Below, one piece after another: positions 1 to 12,849 of a stretch of DNA of 64,000 bases. How positions within the stretch are numbered: position 1 is the first letter of the stretch; every line of letters starts with the position of its first letter. The position numbers were made by a program, and so were the translations under genes. Below the pieces are notes generated by a model. That model saw only the letters and a program-made list of their open reading frames with translations, had not been told where the DNA came from and made no database searches. Source of the DNA: Saururus chinensis. Its lineage: Eukaryota > Streptophyta > Magnoliopsida > Piperales > Saururaceae. The stretch spans positions 6,282,685 through 6,346,684 of the forward strand of contig CP141140.1 in assembly GCA_035235625.1 (NCBI GenBank). The letters are read 5' to 3'.

Positions 1-233
1 ATGGGCCCAAAAGGCCCAAAGGGTCCCTGTTCCCTTTGCATCCCCTTAAGCAATGGAGGTAGCTTCCTTCCGAACTACTCCTCCCTGCAGTCCTACTTTA
101 TTAGTTTTATTTAAAATATTTATCTCGTATTAATATTTTTATTTAATAATTTTTTTATGATAATTTGTGGATGAAGTTAAAAGAGTTTAATAATATAATA
201 AAAAATTCAATAAAACAACTTTCTTAAATATTA

Positions 234-477
234 CTCTCTCTGTTCTTTACTATTAATAACTTAATTTTAAAAATAAAATATTTCATATTAATAGTTCTAT
301 TTGGCTCAATTTAAGGGACTGAATATTATAATAAAATATTTCAAAATTTGTTTTTTATTCTCTTATTTGTGAGTACTACTATTTAATAAAAAATATTATT
401 ATTTAAATAAAATTATTTATATGAGACAAAAAATTTATTTTTTTCTAAATTAAACTATTAATATGAGCCATAAGGAA
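234..477. mobile_element. Stowaway-like MITE
   Basis: Starts CTCTCTCTGTTC after TA and ends GAGCCATAAGGAA before TA, with TATTAATA blocks near both ends. A diverged member of the CTCCCTCCGTCC family found throughout this window. Confidence 0.55.
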
Positions 478-705
478 TATAAGTTCACATGGTTCGTAGG
501 CAAAGACTCTTCATATATATAATATATCTACGTTGGCTTGGTGCTTATTATTATTTAAATAAAATATAAAATTATTAATATGAGACAAAAAAATTATTTT
601 TTTCTAAATTAAACTATTAATACGAGCCATAAGGAATATAAGTTGACATGGTTCATAGGCAAAGGCTCTTCATATATATAATATATCTACGTTGGCTTGG
701 TGCTT
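394..705. repeat. Tandem duplication of about 152-160 bp
   Basis: Copy A 394-545 and copy B 546-705 share nearly all of their sequence, including ATATATCTACGTTGGCTTGG near each end. The unit covers the right half of a Stowaway-like MITE plus about 65 bp of its flank, so the duplication happened after the MITE inserted. Confidence 0.9.
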
Positions 706-1600
706 CGGCACCATAAAAGGGACAATATGACAAAAGGGCCCATGGGCCCAACTGATAGACGACCATTCTGACCACTCGAGAAATACAGTGCATAACTTGC
801 TCCTTGAGCTTTTGGGGGCAGCACACGAGCGTTACTTCATTTTTTTTTTCTTGCACTAAGCACACCTATTGTATGCTATCTCGATTTATGCATTGTTAGA
901 TAATTGTTATTTCCAGTAGTTGGATTTATTAGGAAATAAATTATTAATAAATTATTTTATATTTTAACATTTTTTATCCAAGCAAAAGACTATCAAACTT
1001 CACATGAAAACAACAAAAGGGGCACTGTTATGACCTGGCCCATTAAGGGACGGCCCAACATTTGAATTACAACGCCTTTTCTCATAGTATTGTTTTCAAT
1101 TTAGGATTGTCTGAAATTAATTAAGCTTTTTAGTTTAATTATATTTTTTTAATATTTTACATTTGATTAAAAGTAGGCTACTTAACTTGATTGCTTTCTA
1201 TGATTAGTTAGGAGTCTTATAAGGGCTTATGTCTATAAATTATAATGGTCTATTCCTCTCAAGTAGACAATGAAAATTTAGTAGTATTAATGTAGTTTAG
1301 TTAATTTTTCTTTTTTCCTGGCTCTTCTTCTCTCTCATTATGAATATCCTACAATGATGATGCCTTATTCCCTTTATAAACCCCACACACACACACGCAT
1401 TCAACGGGACTAAAAATTACAACTTGGGCTCCTATGCCTTATTAAATATTAAAAAATTAGATAAAAATATTCTCTTCATAGTTTGATTCAGTTTTTTAAA
1501 ATGAATTAATTTTAATTTATTTTAAAAAACTAAATGAAGCTAAAAACGTAGGACAAAAGAAATACAAATTATTAATGTATTTATTTTTTATATTCTAATA
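706..1600. other. Intergenic, nothing recognised
   Basis: AT-rich with a short (CA)n run near 1385. No gene, RNA or complete element seen. Confidence 0.5.
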
Positions 1601-1796
1601 TTTCCTCTGTCCTTTGGTAGTAGTTATATTTAAAAAATTAGTACTTTTTATTGAATGGTTAAACTGACTTTTAAGAAAAAAAAAGTTTATAATACCATTG
1701 TTTTAGTACATAATCACTTAAATTGAACAAAATAGAACTATTAATATAGAATATATAATTTTACTAAAAGGAGCTATTAATTTGAGATGGAAGGAA
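1601..1796. mobile_element. Stowaway-like MITE
   Basis: TTTCCTCTGTCC at the left and GAGATGGAAGGAA at the right form the inverted ends, each next to a TA. Internal GTTTATAATACC matches the GTATCATAAAC block of the other copies in inverse orientation. Confidence 0.6.
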
Positions 1797-1807
1797 TATG
1801 TATTATA

Positions 1808-1961
1808 GTCTCTCCGTCCTAAATTAATAGCTTTATTTGGCAAAATTTATATTCGATATTAAAAAAGTGTATCATAAACTTTTTTTTATCTTAAATTAAG
1901 TTTTATCATTTAATAAAAATTATTATTTTTAAATATAATTATTAATATAAAATAAAGAGAG
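1808..1961. mobile_element. Stowaway-like MITE
   Basis: GTCTCTCCGTCCTAAATTAATAG at the left against ATTAATATAAAATAAAGAGAG at the right, with TA at each edge and the family block GTATCATAAAC inside. It lies 11 bp after the preceding copy. Confidence 0.6.
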
Positions 1962-2823
1962 TATTACTGTAGTGTTCAGTCTTCTACTTTCCTCTGTGGA
2001 TGACGAGACACTTTTGATTGTATTACCAGTGCATGTGCCTCCACCACCGTCAAAGCCGTGGTTGATAATTTCATACGAAAGACAAAAGGAAATGAAACAA
2101 AAATGGACGGAAGAGAACAAGATAAGAAAGGTAGCACAATTTGGTAGAGAAAAGCTTGCCCTGTGGGGCAGAGACACGAGGGTGAAGGGTCCAGGCTCGA
2201 TGCAAAGATCTAGACTCTAGATGCTGAAAGCTTCTCCCACGAAAATTTGTACCATTAAAGCATTAGTAGTGTTTTCTCAATGATTTTCTTCCTTGCAGGG
2301 GGATTATTGTAGATATCAACTAAAAATAACAGAGATTACAAAAAATCCTCCCTGTAAGGATGGATGTTAAGGAGTTAAAAGGACTTAACGCCCGAAGTAC
2401 AGACCACGTGAAAGCTTTATAAAATGTTGTTATTCGAAGCCCCATCAAAATGTCAAAAAAGAGAAGAAGGAAAAAGAACATTGTCGGATCATGTACACCT
2501 GTTTAGCGAGACAATTAACTGCCGAACTTGCCGCTCTTTTAATAAGCGACCTACGAAGAGTAGAAGAAGAAGCCAATGAGTGAATTTTTGTGCAGCAGCT
2601 AGTAATCGCCATGGCCAACCTGGATTGGAAGAAGACAGGAAGTTACGTTTCACCGTTAATGACAATATGAGAATTCTGTGGAATTTTCTGCTGTAACTCT
2701 CAAGAAATTCAAAATTCTAAAGCATCTTTTCTCTATCAGGGTGTTAAACTAATTTTAGAGCCTTTATAACGTGTTCAGCATATAAATTTTTTACTAACTT
2801 GGTGTATCTAGTTCAAGTATATA

Positions 2824-2897
2824 CACTCCATACGTTCTTTATTAATAGTTTTATTTAACTTAAAAAATAGAGCAATTAATGTGTGGCCGAGGGAGCG
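2824..2897. mobile_element. Short Stowaway-like MITE (74 bp)
   Basis: CACTCCATACGTTCTTTATTAATAG-like left end and AATTAATGTGTGGCCGAGGGAGCG-like right end, TA-flanked. It lacks the interior of the longer copies, so it looks like a deletion derivative. Confidence 0.5.
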
Positions 2898-4125
2898 TAT
2901 ATGATCAAGTCCTAATATATTGTACTCTCCCTTTGTCTCACATTAATAGCTAGGTACATTTAGTATTGAGCTTCACGTGTGTGCACTGACCTGAACTCCT
3001 CAAGAGCTTGGAAGTGGAATCTAATGAGTTAAAAGCGACCGCCAGCCTACCATGGAAGAACATGCAAAGATGGGTCATAGACTTGGGTCCTTTTTGGACA
3101 ATGGGGTCGGTTTCTTTTGCTTACACAATATTTTGCAAGAAGATTTTCCTCATGCTGACGTATCTAATTCTTATTGTTGTTAAATAAAGCATATTACTTC
3201 TGTTGAAGATGCCCAACCTCCTCAAGTGAGAAAGGTTAGGCTGCCTTAAAATAATTTAATATTTTTTAATAAATATTTTTTACCCCTAATTGAGAAGAGT
3301 TTTTCATGCTCCTTATTTACTATGAGCTAGCATAAAGAATATTTAAGGAGCTATTAATATTTAAAATTGACGGTGTACACGATAGTACATATTAGCATCA
3401 ATGTATGATATTAACGCTAATGTGTGCTAATATGTAAATTGTCGCTCTTATGGATGAATGACCCTCAAATATTCATTAAGTTAAACTAGTGGAGCATTAA
3501 AAACTATTCCTTTTAGTTGCCTATATAACCAATATGTCACATGCGCATTATTGATATCTAACTTCTCAAAGTAATCTAAATCTGGATAGGCTTATTCAAA
3601 GCACGTATAAAAGAAGTGTTTTCTTCCATAAACCGCATGGAAGATACCTTTAGCGGCGTAAAGTGTGTGCCATGTGTAGCAAGCCTTTTCCAGTTAAAAT
3701 ATTTGTTAAACAAGAAGCCCTTTCCTGTTAAAGCATAGTGGCCACTTTTCAACTTTATTCCATACCTGTAAAACAAAAAGGGTTTACAGAGACGTGGGTC
3801 ACATTATTGCCTGGATAAGTTAATCCCGGAGACGTAAGCAATGAAAAAAAAAAAAAAAAAAAGCTTCGAGCTTCACATGGCGATTTGCATTGATTTTCAT
3901 AATGAGTATGCACACTCTTTCAGTTTCCATTTTAAAAACCCTAGTCCTGGTTCAAGTTGGCTGTCGGCAGATGGGTTCCTTCTGCTTCAGTCAAACAAAT
4001 ATTTTTAGCAAGTCTAAGTTAAAGTCAAGCTACTACGTCTTCGACTTTTTTTTTTTTAATCTTGTCTATCTTATTTATTACGGATGGTTACCCATAATTC
4101 CAAAATAAGCATTATCAAATATTAT
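2898..4125. other. Intergenic, nothing recognised
   Basis: A further decayed Stowaway-type end (CTCTCCCTTTGTCTC near 2925) and an A-tract at 3844-3862. Short frames only. Confidence 0.5.
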
Positions 4126-4677
4126 TGTCGTGTTCCCCATGTTTTTTAGCTTAGTTTGCCTTAGTTATTTGATTCAATTGTCATTGGGTAGGCCTATGAT
4201 TATAAGGTCATTATTTACTCTAATTGTTATTAGGTGGGCCCTTAAGGCCATTGTTTGCTTTATGTTAGTAGTAACTCCGAAGCCTAGGCCTATATGGCAG
4301 GTGTATTATGTAAGGGATAATGCATCCTCTGCATTAAAAAATAAGAAAAATATTTTTTTGACGTGAAGATTCTCACGTCAAAACACTACTTAATCTTTCC
4401 CACACCATTGATGAGTGGGAATCACAAAAGTGGGCTCCACTCATCAATGGTGTGGGAAAGATGAAGTAGCATTTTGACGTGAGAATCTTCACGTCAAAAT
4501 AATACTACTCAAAAAATAATCAACCCTAATCTTCCTCTTCTCCCCCCACCCCCTCTCGTCTCTCTCTCTCTCAACCCTTTTTCTCCCTTTAAGGTTGGGT
4601 CAGTCCATGCTAAGAGGCCTGATGTCCCCTTCTTCCTACTCCCATAGTCAGCATGTGCCTATCTAGGGAACACATCA
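4126..4677 (+). repeat. 5' LTR of the Ty3/Gypsy element
   Basis: Begins TGTCGTGTT and ends ACATCA, one base before the TGGTATCAGAG primer-binding site. It aligns with 12850-13245 but is 156 bp longer, because a 166-bp MITE plus its 9-bp duplication sits inside. Confidence 0.75.
4345..4510. mobile_element. Mutator-type fold-back MITE inside the 5' LTR
   Basis: A 166-bp near-perfect palindrome: two arms of about 73 nt around an 18-nt loop. The TIRs share TGACGTGAAGATTCTCACGT, itself close to palindromic. A 9-bp duplication AAAAAATAA flanks it at 4336-4344 and 4511-4519, the length typical of Mutator-like elements. It is absent from the matching place in the 3' LTR, so it arrived after the retrotransposon. 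Confidence 0.85.
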
Positions 4678-4929
4678 TTGGTATCAGAGTTTTGATTCTA
4701 TGATTCGCATTAAGAGTATGGTAGCCATAGAGAAAAACTATTTGGGTGACAATTCTAAACACAAGTCATAGAGGACTGCAACCCATCGCTGAATTTAGCA
4801 CCAACATATATTGCCTTTCTGAAGTTCTTCTCAAACCTCCTCCAAAAGTTCTGGTCTATACAGGTTGAGACCCGCGAGGATTTCATGAATTATAATGCCC
4901 TTTAGAATTAATTTAGTCTCTAATCTATG

Positions 4930-6420
4930 CAGTAGTAGGATATTTGTGAAGAATAAAAATGAGCAAGAGAGACAATTAAGATAGACCAGAAAACATACCA
5001 GGTTTTATGCGGTTCAACAATGATGTCTACATTTGCGGGATCACACAGTTTTTACTATTTGGTAAAGAAAACACACAAGATGATTAAAAGCTTTTTCAGG
5101 CTCTTCCAATAGCCAACACTATAGTCTCAAGGAAGAAGAAGAACCTTCGATACACTTTTAGGACATATAAGTTCATATATATCTATTTGGGGAATAAAAT
5201 CCCGAAGTAGCCAATCTGGAAGAGTCCAAATCAAGACATTTCGGAATATGTTATACAGACCGATCAATAACTGTGGACTAACGATCGCTCTTCTCCTTGG
5301 CCAGTTCTGAACTTTGGAGCGATCGATTGCTATGGGTGTCGATTCATTACCAAAATATTGGCATGTTTTTCAATGTAACCAAAATAGGTGATGATTGATT
5401 GCTCTGACTGCATGCGATCAATCACCCAACTCTCAACCTCATTTTGAACATAGTCGTTATGGGTGCCGATTGATCACTCTTGTAGCAATCGATTGCCCCA
5501 GCACCTACTGCTTCCACAAACAGGGGTTGCCCAATCGCTTTGGTGTACCTATCGATCACCCCTTCATAATTTGACTTCCACAACTCACAATCTCCTACTT
5601 AGAAGGTTGATCGGACTTTACCTTTCTCCAAATAATCTTTCACTTAAACTGAAGAGTCTATGGAATGTTTTCTTACAAAACAATGTAACTATATATGTGA
5701 TCACTATTGGTCTTCTAGTGTAGGAGACCAATAGAAGTTGAGCAAAGGCTCAAATTCTCCATCATTACCACCTTAGTAAATACATCATCCAGATTATCGT
5801 TTGTATGAATCTTCTTAAGGGACAACATCCTCTCCTCCACCAACTCTCTGATAAAGTGGTACTTAACATCAATATGCTTCGTCTAGGCATGAAATGCACT
5901 ATTTTCGGTTATAGCAATAATACTATTATTGTCACAATATAGAGTACACTTCCCTTGTGTCATTCCAAGTTCTTTTAGAAAAAATTTTAACCACAATAGC
6001 TATTTAATGGCTTTTGTTTTGCAACATATTCTGCTTCTGAGGATGTAGTTGTCACTAGCTTCTGCAACTACGACTGCTAGGCCACTATACCACTACCAAG
6101 GATAAATACAAACCCCATAGTGCTCTACCTGCTGTCTACGTTGTTTTCATAATCTGAATCAATAAACACAACTAGTCTAATATCAGAATGTCCACCAAAG
6201 CACAAGGCCACCCCTGAATAACTTCTCAGGTACTTGAAGATCCATCCCACTACCTGCCAATGCGTTCGGCCTCGATCATCCACAAACTTTGCTACCTAGC
6301 CAATTGCATAAGAGATGTCTAGCCTAATATTGGTAGCAGTAAACATCACGGACCCAACTGCTAAGGCATATAAAATGTTGTACATGCAAGCTTTCTTTTT
6401 ATAAGTCTTAGGAGACTACT
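4930..6420 (-). mobile_element. Ty1/Copia fragment (end of pol plus LTR-like part)
   Basis: On the minus strand, about 6400-5740 shows the end of reverse transcriptase and the RNase H region of a Ty1/Copia polyprotein, including the typical YCDNNS and DDVFTK-like blocks. To the left, 4930-5700 resembles the non-coding end and LTR of such an element, but exact LTR ends were not found. Broken and partial; it lies nested in the Ty3/Gypsy element in opposite orientation. Confidence 0.65.
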
Positions 6421-7936
6421 CCTAAAAGAGTCTGAAATGGGAAGTCAAGTGTGGAATATATGTAAGTTTTGTTATTTCTGGTTTGTTTTGATTCTTTGTG
6501 ATGGTTTGAGTTTAATTATGATTTTTTTGTTTTTTATTTTTAATTAAAAAATATTAGTGCCTATCTTAATCCACTAAGTGTCATACTAATTATTGTCATT
6601 TGTCATTTAATTTTTTTATTTAGAAGTAGGCCCCACCCTAGGACCCATATTCATCTCAGGTGGCGTTCCAACTTCTTAGGCTGTTGATCTCTCACTTGAT
6701 ATCTTAAATAGGTTTGTGCCTAGTCAAATTTATTTTTGGGTCCATTCCATATAAGTGAGTTCACTTATTTCCTTTTTGAGTCAATTTCTAGCCCCTAACT
6801 TGACCTACTTATAAATATAATCCTTAGCCACTTTCCCTATTTGGGGTGGGCTGAGATTAAGAGGCTTTAGAGAGCTCTACCCCCAACTCAAGAAGAAAAA
6901 TTCTAATCCAAGTAAAACCCTCTAATTTCTACTATATTTCTTTTAATTTTTACCCTAAATCCAATGTTCTTCTCCTCACAAATGGGATTCTAGGATCTAT
7001 TCTTCTCAAGTTCTGTCTTTTACCCATGTTTTAAAACCCTAGATTCATATTTATTGTTTCTAATCTTTGTCATTTTCATTTTGGGCAAAAGAGGATGCAA
7101 GATGTATGTTCTATTAATAATTTTGAGTATCTTCTTGGTAGAAATGATGAATTTTTTGCTTAGGGCTTGTAATGTCCCTGATTTTTCAGTGTTTTTTTGC
7201 TTTTTTCTTATCATTTTTGGTTGAAAAATGTGACACTCAAGCATATTTAATTTTTGTATTTCACCCTGGTATTCCTACCCGAAGAGTCGGGTGTGAGGCT
7301 TAGTCAAAGTCATTGGGCTTGATGCATCACAGATGTTTTCGGCAAGAATTTTGGATATACGATGCATAAAGAAGTGGAACAACACATAAGATGTTTAAGT
7401 GGAAAAAAAGATATAGTAATGGAATGGGTCATGGCTAAAAGCCACAACTGAGTTCCATTTCTTTCTGGAATGTCCAGAAGTTCCCACGGAGATCTAAGAG
7501 CAATTCTTGACCCTCCGGTGTACCTCCCTTGACACCAGACTCTACCGCTTATTGCCAGATTCAACTCTTCCCGACCGACATGAGTTTGAAGGTACCGGCT
7601 AGGGCTGCCACCATGCACTCCTTGCTCCTCCTCGAGGTGCCGGTCATCTCCTCTGTTTTCCACAATTGTAACCCATTTTTGGTAGCCGGAGCTCTCCTAG
7701 TTACCGTTCAACATCTATCCACTTTCTTATGGCTGGACATGGGCTGGCAAAGGCTTGGTTGTCGCTCAAGCCGGCCCATTGCCCCTTCCCTTGGTCGTTT
7801 TTGCTCCTCCTCCCCTGTTTTTGGCTTGACAGTTCCCTTTTGCAATTTGGTTTTGAGTTTTAGCCGCTACTGTTGACCGGTATGCCTCCATAGATTTTAT
7901 CCAAGCCTGGCGATGGTGAGGGCTGGCCCTACACTA
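6421..7936. other. Unassigned repeat-like DNA inside the Ty3/Gypsy element
   Basis: No gene was recognised. The stretch 6600-7000 has a LTR-like look: a TATA-like TATAAATATA near 6810 followed by leader-like sequence. The stretch 7310-7930 is more GC-rich and opens reading frames on both strands (for instance minus 7310-7663) that match nothing I know. Probably interior of one or more nested elements. Confidence 0.35.
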
Positions 7937-9901
7937 TGTCATGCCTGCTACACCCTACCTTGATCCGAACGTGTTCTAAGAAGGTAGAATGTGACACGAC
8001 GTAGCAAAAGACTGAACCATCCTAGGTTGTTCTCATTGAAGTACACAACACGTGCCCTTTATGCAAAAGCAAATAACTGGAGGCAAAGAGATTAATTAAC
8101 AATCTTAGTCCAACACAACACCCCATAATTTATAATAAACATAGTCTCAAGCCCTAAGGCTACAACATATCTAAAGTCATCATAAGTTATCCAAAGTATG
8201 AAATAAAGTCAAGTATAAGACCATCATATCATATGACAAATCAAAAATAACTCAAGCACCTAGTCCCCCCCATCATGGCGCATGCCCATCCTCAAACTCA
8301 ACATAAAGATCATTTGGAGCACATGTATGATACAATATATAGTCCCAAACAAAACCACAATAAAGAGGGGTGAGCTTAGCTCAATAAGGTTTCTAAAACG
8401 AAACATAAGCTCATGATAACACCACATGCATTCTCATTTTAAACATACATCACATATTCATTCTCTACACCTATGCATTATGAGATGATTCACATTCTAT
8501 ATACACATTCACAACAATTGTGCATCGTAGGTTTATTTAAAAGTCAAAATATGCACACCCTGTGAAATTATTTAAGTTTCATGGTTTATTCACATCCTAT
8601 ATGAAGCATGTATAAATATTCACATTCACCCGGCATAATTATGTAAATTAACCACATTCCATGCTACATTTTTAAGTGTAATCATTATATATGCCTCATG
8701 TGTAACATAAGCATCATTGTCCCTACACAACTTGTGCAAATGAGCATTATAATCTTTACACATACATAAACAATCCGGTAAACGTCTCACAATAGAGAAA
8801 ACAACCACCTTTATCTTGGCCGAAACACAAGCAGACCTGCTCACCCTGGAAATTCTAACAAGGAAGTCCTAAGCAATTTGGGTAAATCCTAATGGGGAAG
8901 TACCCTATGGTAAGCCGGTGCACAAGAACAAGCTAGCCTGGAATCACCTGTCCAGAAAATAGATCAATTTAATTCATTATATCATTTCACTCTTTTCACC
9001 CAGGGAGGAAACCTATCCTCAAATGGACGTAAAACTTTGTCCATTGGACATAAAACCCCATCCTTTCAGACATAAAACTGATATGATAAACCTCCAACAT
9101 AGCTAATTTGGGAAGCTACGGCATCTAATCGGTTAATCATGGTTAAACGCGAATAATCTTTACTTAAAAATCATGTTCACGATGCATGCGACATGATACA
9201 TACGTGAGCAAAGTTTAAAAAATGTAAGTATAGGTAAATATACTCTAATCAATCCTAATATGCATGAAACATGGTCCATTTTTAGAAATGATATCATATA
9301 AGCATAAGTAAAAATATAAATACATGGTCGTGTTTATATTTGAGCTAAAGAAAGTATGGAACATGACTCATTTATAATTACATTAACATGTGTAAGCATT
9401 TATAATTCATCGTGATTATAACCTACTAGAATTATGAAGTAAATACAAAAAAATATTCCGAAATACGGATTTAAAACAAATAAAATATCATGCTAAACAT
9501 TGACAAGTATGGTCGTCTTCATACGTAAGTCAAAACACAATCCAAAGAAGGTTCATATGCAATTAAGGTGACAATTATAAGTAATCATAACTCATCATAG
9601 TCATAGAGAATTAGAATGATGAGAAAAGAACAACAATAGCCAAAAACCCATAAAAATAGCCATTTTCACAAAATTGTCGTATAGCTATTCGAACGGCATG
9701 TTTCCAGTTCGAATGCATGTCCGTTCGAATGGTTTGTTAGCCCATTCGAACGGTCAGAACAATCCACTTTTCTGGTTAAGACTTCAACCTCTAGAAAGTC
9801 AAACAAAAAATATTCTAAATTTTCATATAAATTTTAAAATCATCATAAAATATTATACAACAAAGTGACAATTTGACGGTGCGCATGCACTACTTCTGAC
9901 A
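7937..9901 (-). repeat. 3' LTR of a minus-strand LTR retrotransposon (copy 1 of a family)
   Basis: Bounded by TGTCATGCC at the left and TTCTGACA at the right, so read on the minus strand it starts TGTCAGAAG and ends GGCATGACA. Directly outside its right end, 9902-9920 reads on the minus strand as a polypurine tract (AAAAGGGGAGGATAGGGGT), which identifies it as a 3' LTR. It aligns with 60585-62470 and more distantly with 62471-64000. The rest of its element is missing, so it is a truncated remnant. No clear target duplication was seen. Confidence 0.65.
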
Positions 9902-9989
9902 ACCCCTATCCTCCCCTTTTACGACAAGCTTATGCTCTTGATTAGAACGCCCAAAAAATTATGACACACCTACATGATAACCCCATCTT

Positions 9990-11038
9990 CTAGTTATGGG
10001 TGTCGAACCATCTTCGTCTTTACTAGAATATTTTGTCTCATTTTCATAATTTTCTCATGGTGGGCCATGAAGGTTATTTTCAGACCTTCAAAAGGGTGAG
10101 CCAATGTTTTCTTTGGTGAGGGATCAAGTGGGTTGTGCAAGAGTATGTGGAATCTTGTGAGGTCTTCCAACATGCAAAAAATCCACAAAATCACCAACTG
10201 ACCTATTGTAGCCTTTACCCATTGCCAACAAGTTTTGAGTCATCGTGAATTTCATTGAGCCTCTACCTTTGGTGCAATGCAAAATTATTATTATGGTATT
10301 GGTTGACCGGTTGTCAAAGTATGTCCATTTTACTATGTTATCCCATCCATATTCAACCAAGGAGGTGGTGGAGGTGTATGTGCGGGATGTTGCCAAGCTT
10401 CATGGCATGCCTCACCCCATTGTATATCCTGATGGGACCGTGTTTTCATCTCTCAGTTATAGTAGGATTTGTGACACTTCTCTCCTCATGAGTAATACTT
10501 ACCATCCATAGACAGATGGCCAAACGAAAGTTATAAAGCAATGCCTTGAGCAATATTTGTTGTGTTTTGTGGGAGATAACCCTTGTAAGTGGCTTCTATT
10601 TTGTCATGGGTTGAATACTCCTATAATACTAATTATCATACTTCTATAGGATTTACTCCTTTTTAGGTAGTATATGTGCTGCCTCCCCCATTCTTGCATA
10701 TGTACCTCACAAAGCTGTTGTGGGGGCTATTGATCGGATGCTCTAAAATCGAGATGAGCTATTAAGCCATCTTAAGAGTAATTTGGTTGCTGCTCAAAAC
10801 TGTATGAAATATGACTGACGACATAGGGATCGTGAATTTCAAGTTGGTAAGATAGTCCATGTGGGTTTCGATCCACATAGATAAACTTCTTTTGTATTAG
10901 CCTCTCAATACTTAGTTGGCCCACCAATATCAAGGTCCTTGTCCTATCATCTAGTGCATTTGCCAGGTGGCTTATAAGTCGTAGCTTCATGAGGGTTTGT
11001 AAGTACTTCACCTAGTGTTTCATGTTTCTCGTCTTCAT
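9990..11038 (+). mobile_element. Integrase region of the broken Ty3/Gypsy element
   Basis: A plus-strand frame at 10245-10511 shows the integrase core start (VDRLSKYVHF, then KLHGMPHPIV), the family-typical motifs for chromovirus integrase, with remains of the zinc-binding part before it and of the C-terminal part after it. Broken, with no continuous frame. It belongs to the element spanning 4126-13245. Confidence 0.75.
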
Positions 11039-11611
11039 CATTATGTAAGGGATTCTAATACCCCGTTTGTCGATTTTGTTAAATGTAAAGGATTGAGAAT
11101 AATAATTATTTTTTGGAAGGAGGTTAGTCAAAATAGAGGAGTAAAACTCCCCTATGTGGATAGAACTCAATGAAACGAGAGTAACAAGTCTACGAATGTG
11201 AGCAATGAAAGTCAAAAGTAAAAGTTATAACCTCGAGAAGTGTATTTCTAGGTGAGACTCACTTGAAAAGAGTAAGATAACCTACCTTGTAATCTAGTTT
11301 CATAGGGCTCGTTGATATGAGCTCAATGAAACAAAAAAAGTGTATATTTGAGTCCAGGGTAAAAAGATATGAGAATTTGAAGATAAGAATGAAATTAAAC
11401 AAAAGTTGTGTGCACTCTGTGGTCGTTCTGCTGCCATTTGGAGGCATCTTGCCTTATAAATAGGGAAGGAGGGTTCTTTCAAACCCCATACCCCATTTCT
11501 CCTATTTCTATGTCATTTTAAGTCCGATTTAGTTCATTATAAATGTGTTTTTGCCTAAATTGATGATGCACTATGCATTGGAAATGTCTATTCTTCGAGT
11601 TAGACACTTTA

Positions 11612-11887
11612 GAGGGGGGGAAATAGCCTAGGGCATGAGGAGGCTTCGTCCTCAATAGTCGGGCTATAAAGAGATAAATGTCTCGGGTAAGGGGAGGTTT
11701 CGTCTGCTACCTTCAAGTTTGTAAATAGAGAGATGTCTTAGGTAAGGAGAGGTACTGTCTGTCACCTTTAGGTGCAATGAGAGAAATGTTCTGGGTAAGG
11801 GGAGGTTATATCCGCTGCCTTTAGGCAAAAAAGAGAGAAACTTTTCAAAGTAAGAGGAGGCTTTGCTCGCCATCTCCGGACCTGAAG
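11612..11887 (+). repeat. Degenerate minisatellite, five units of about 51-59 bp
   Basis: Units begin near 11612, 11671, 11728, 11779 and 11833. Each carries a GAGAGAAATGT-like start, a GGTAAGGGGAGG core and a CTGCCTTTAGG-like tail. Unit identity is low to moderate. Frames open across it on the minus strand, but they look like a by-product of the repetition. Confidence 0.7.
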
Positions 11888-12357
11888 GGGAGGACGTACA
11901 CCTTGAAGGAAGGAAAGACGCCTTTACTTCCCAAAATCTCACGGGAGTAAGCGTTTCTGACATTTTGATTTTATGCATATTTAAATAAATGCATATGTTC
12001 CTTAAGTTGTTAATTTAAGAGGTTGAATGAGATATATACTTTGCTTTGATCCGATATGTTTTAATTTACTTTAATATGCTCTACTTTGCTTTGTGAAAGA
12101 AAAAAATGTATGATTTCGATGATTTATTAACTTTTGTTTGACTCTGATGATTTATGAGATTTTCGTCTAAGTCCGAATATTTTATCAGATTATAATTATT
12201 ATGACATATATTATTTTCTAATGCCTAAAAAATATATTAGCCATTAGAAAAAAAAACTACATTTAAATACGATTTTATTTGAATAACATCGTAGATGTTA
12301 TCCAATATATATGTAGCTAAGTAACCAACGACATAACAACGTTAGCCCAATATTAGT

Positions 12358-12482
<125 letters not shown>

Positions 12483-12849
12483 CTGGCATATGTGTGATAG
12501 ACTATTGAAGCTCTGTAGTGCATAGAAAAACATTACAACTCTCATACACAGAAGATGTTTTCTCGTTTAAAGAAAAATTTAATCCGAAATTTATGGACCC
12601 CCGGTTAGCTAGGGTCATTAGAGGGATCCTCTTCATGTGTATCAAATTGCTCCACCACCCCCTGAACTAGCTCCCAATTCCATCCTTGATATAGGGTATG
12701 TTCGCCATGCCAACTACCTTGTTCACAAACTACTGGTTGATTGGCATGAAACCCTTAGATGAGGCCATGTGAATTTTGGAGGATGAGTTCTTAACCAACT
12801 TTTTTGATATTTTAGTCTTTGAATAAGACAATAGTAGAGTGTGGTGGAT

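Noticed and set aside
7310-7876. 115-117-codon frames on both strands
   Set aside because: They overlap on opposite strands within nested repeat DNA and show no known domain.
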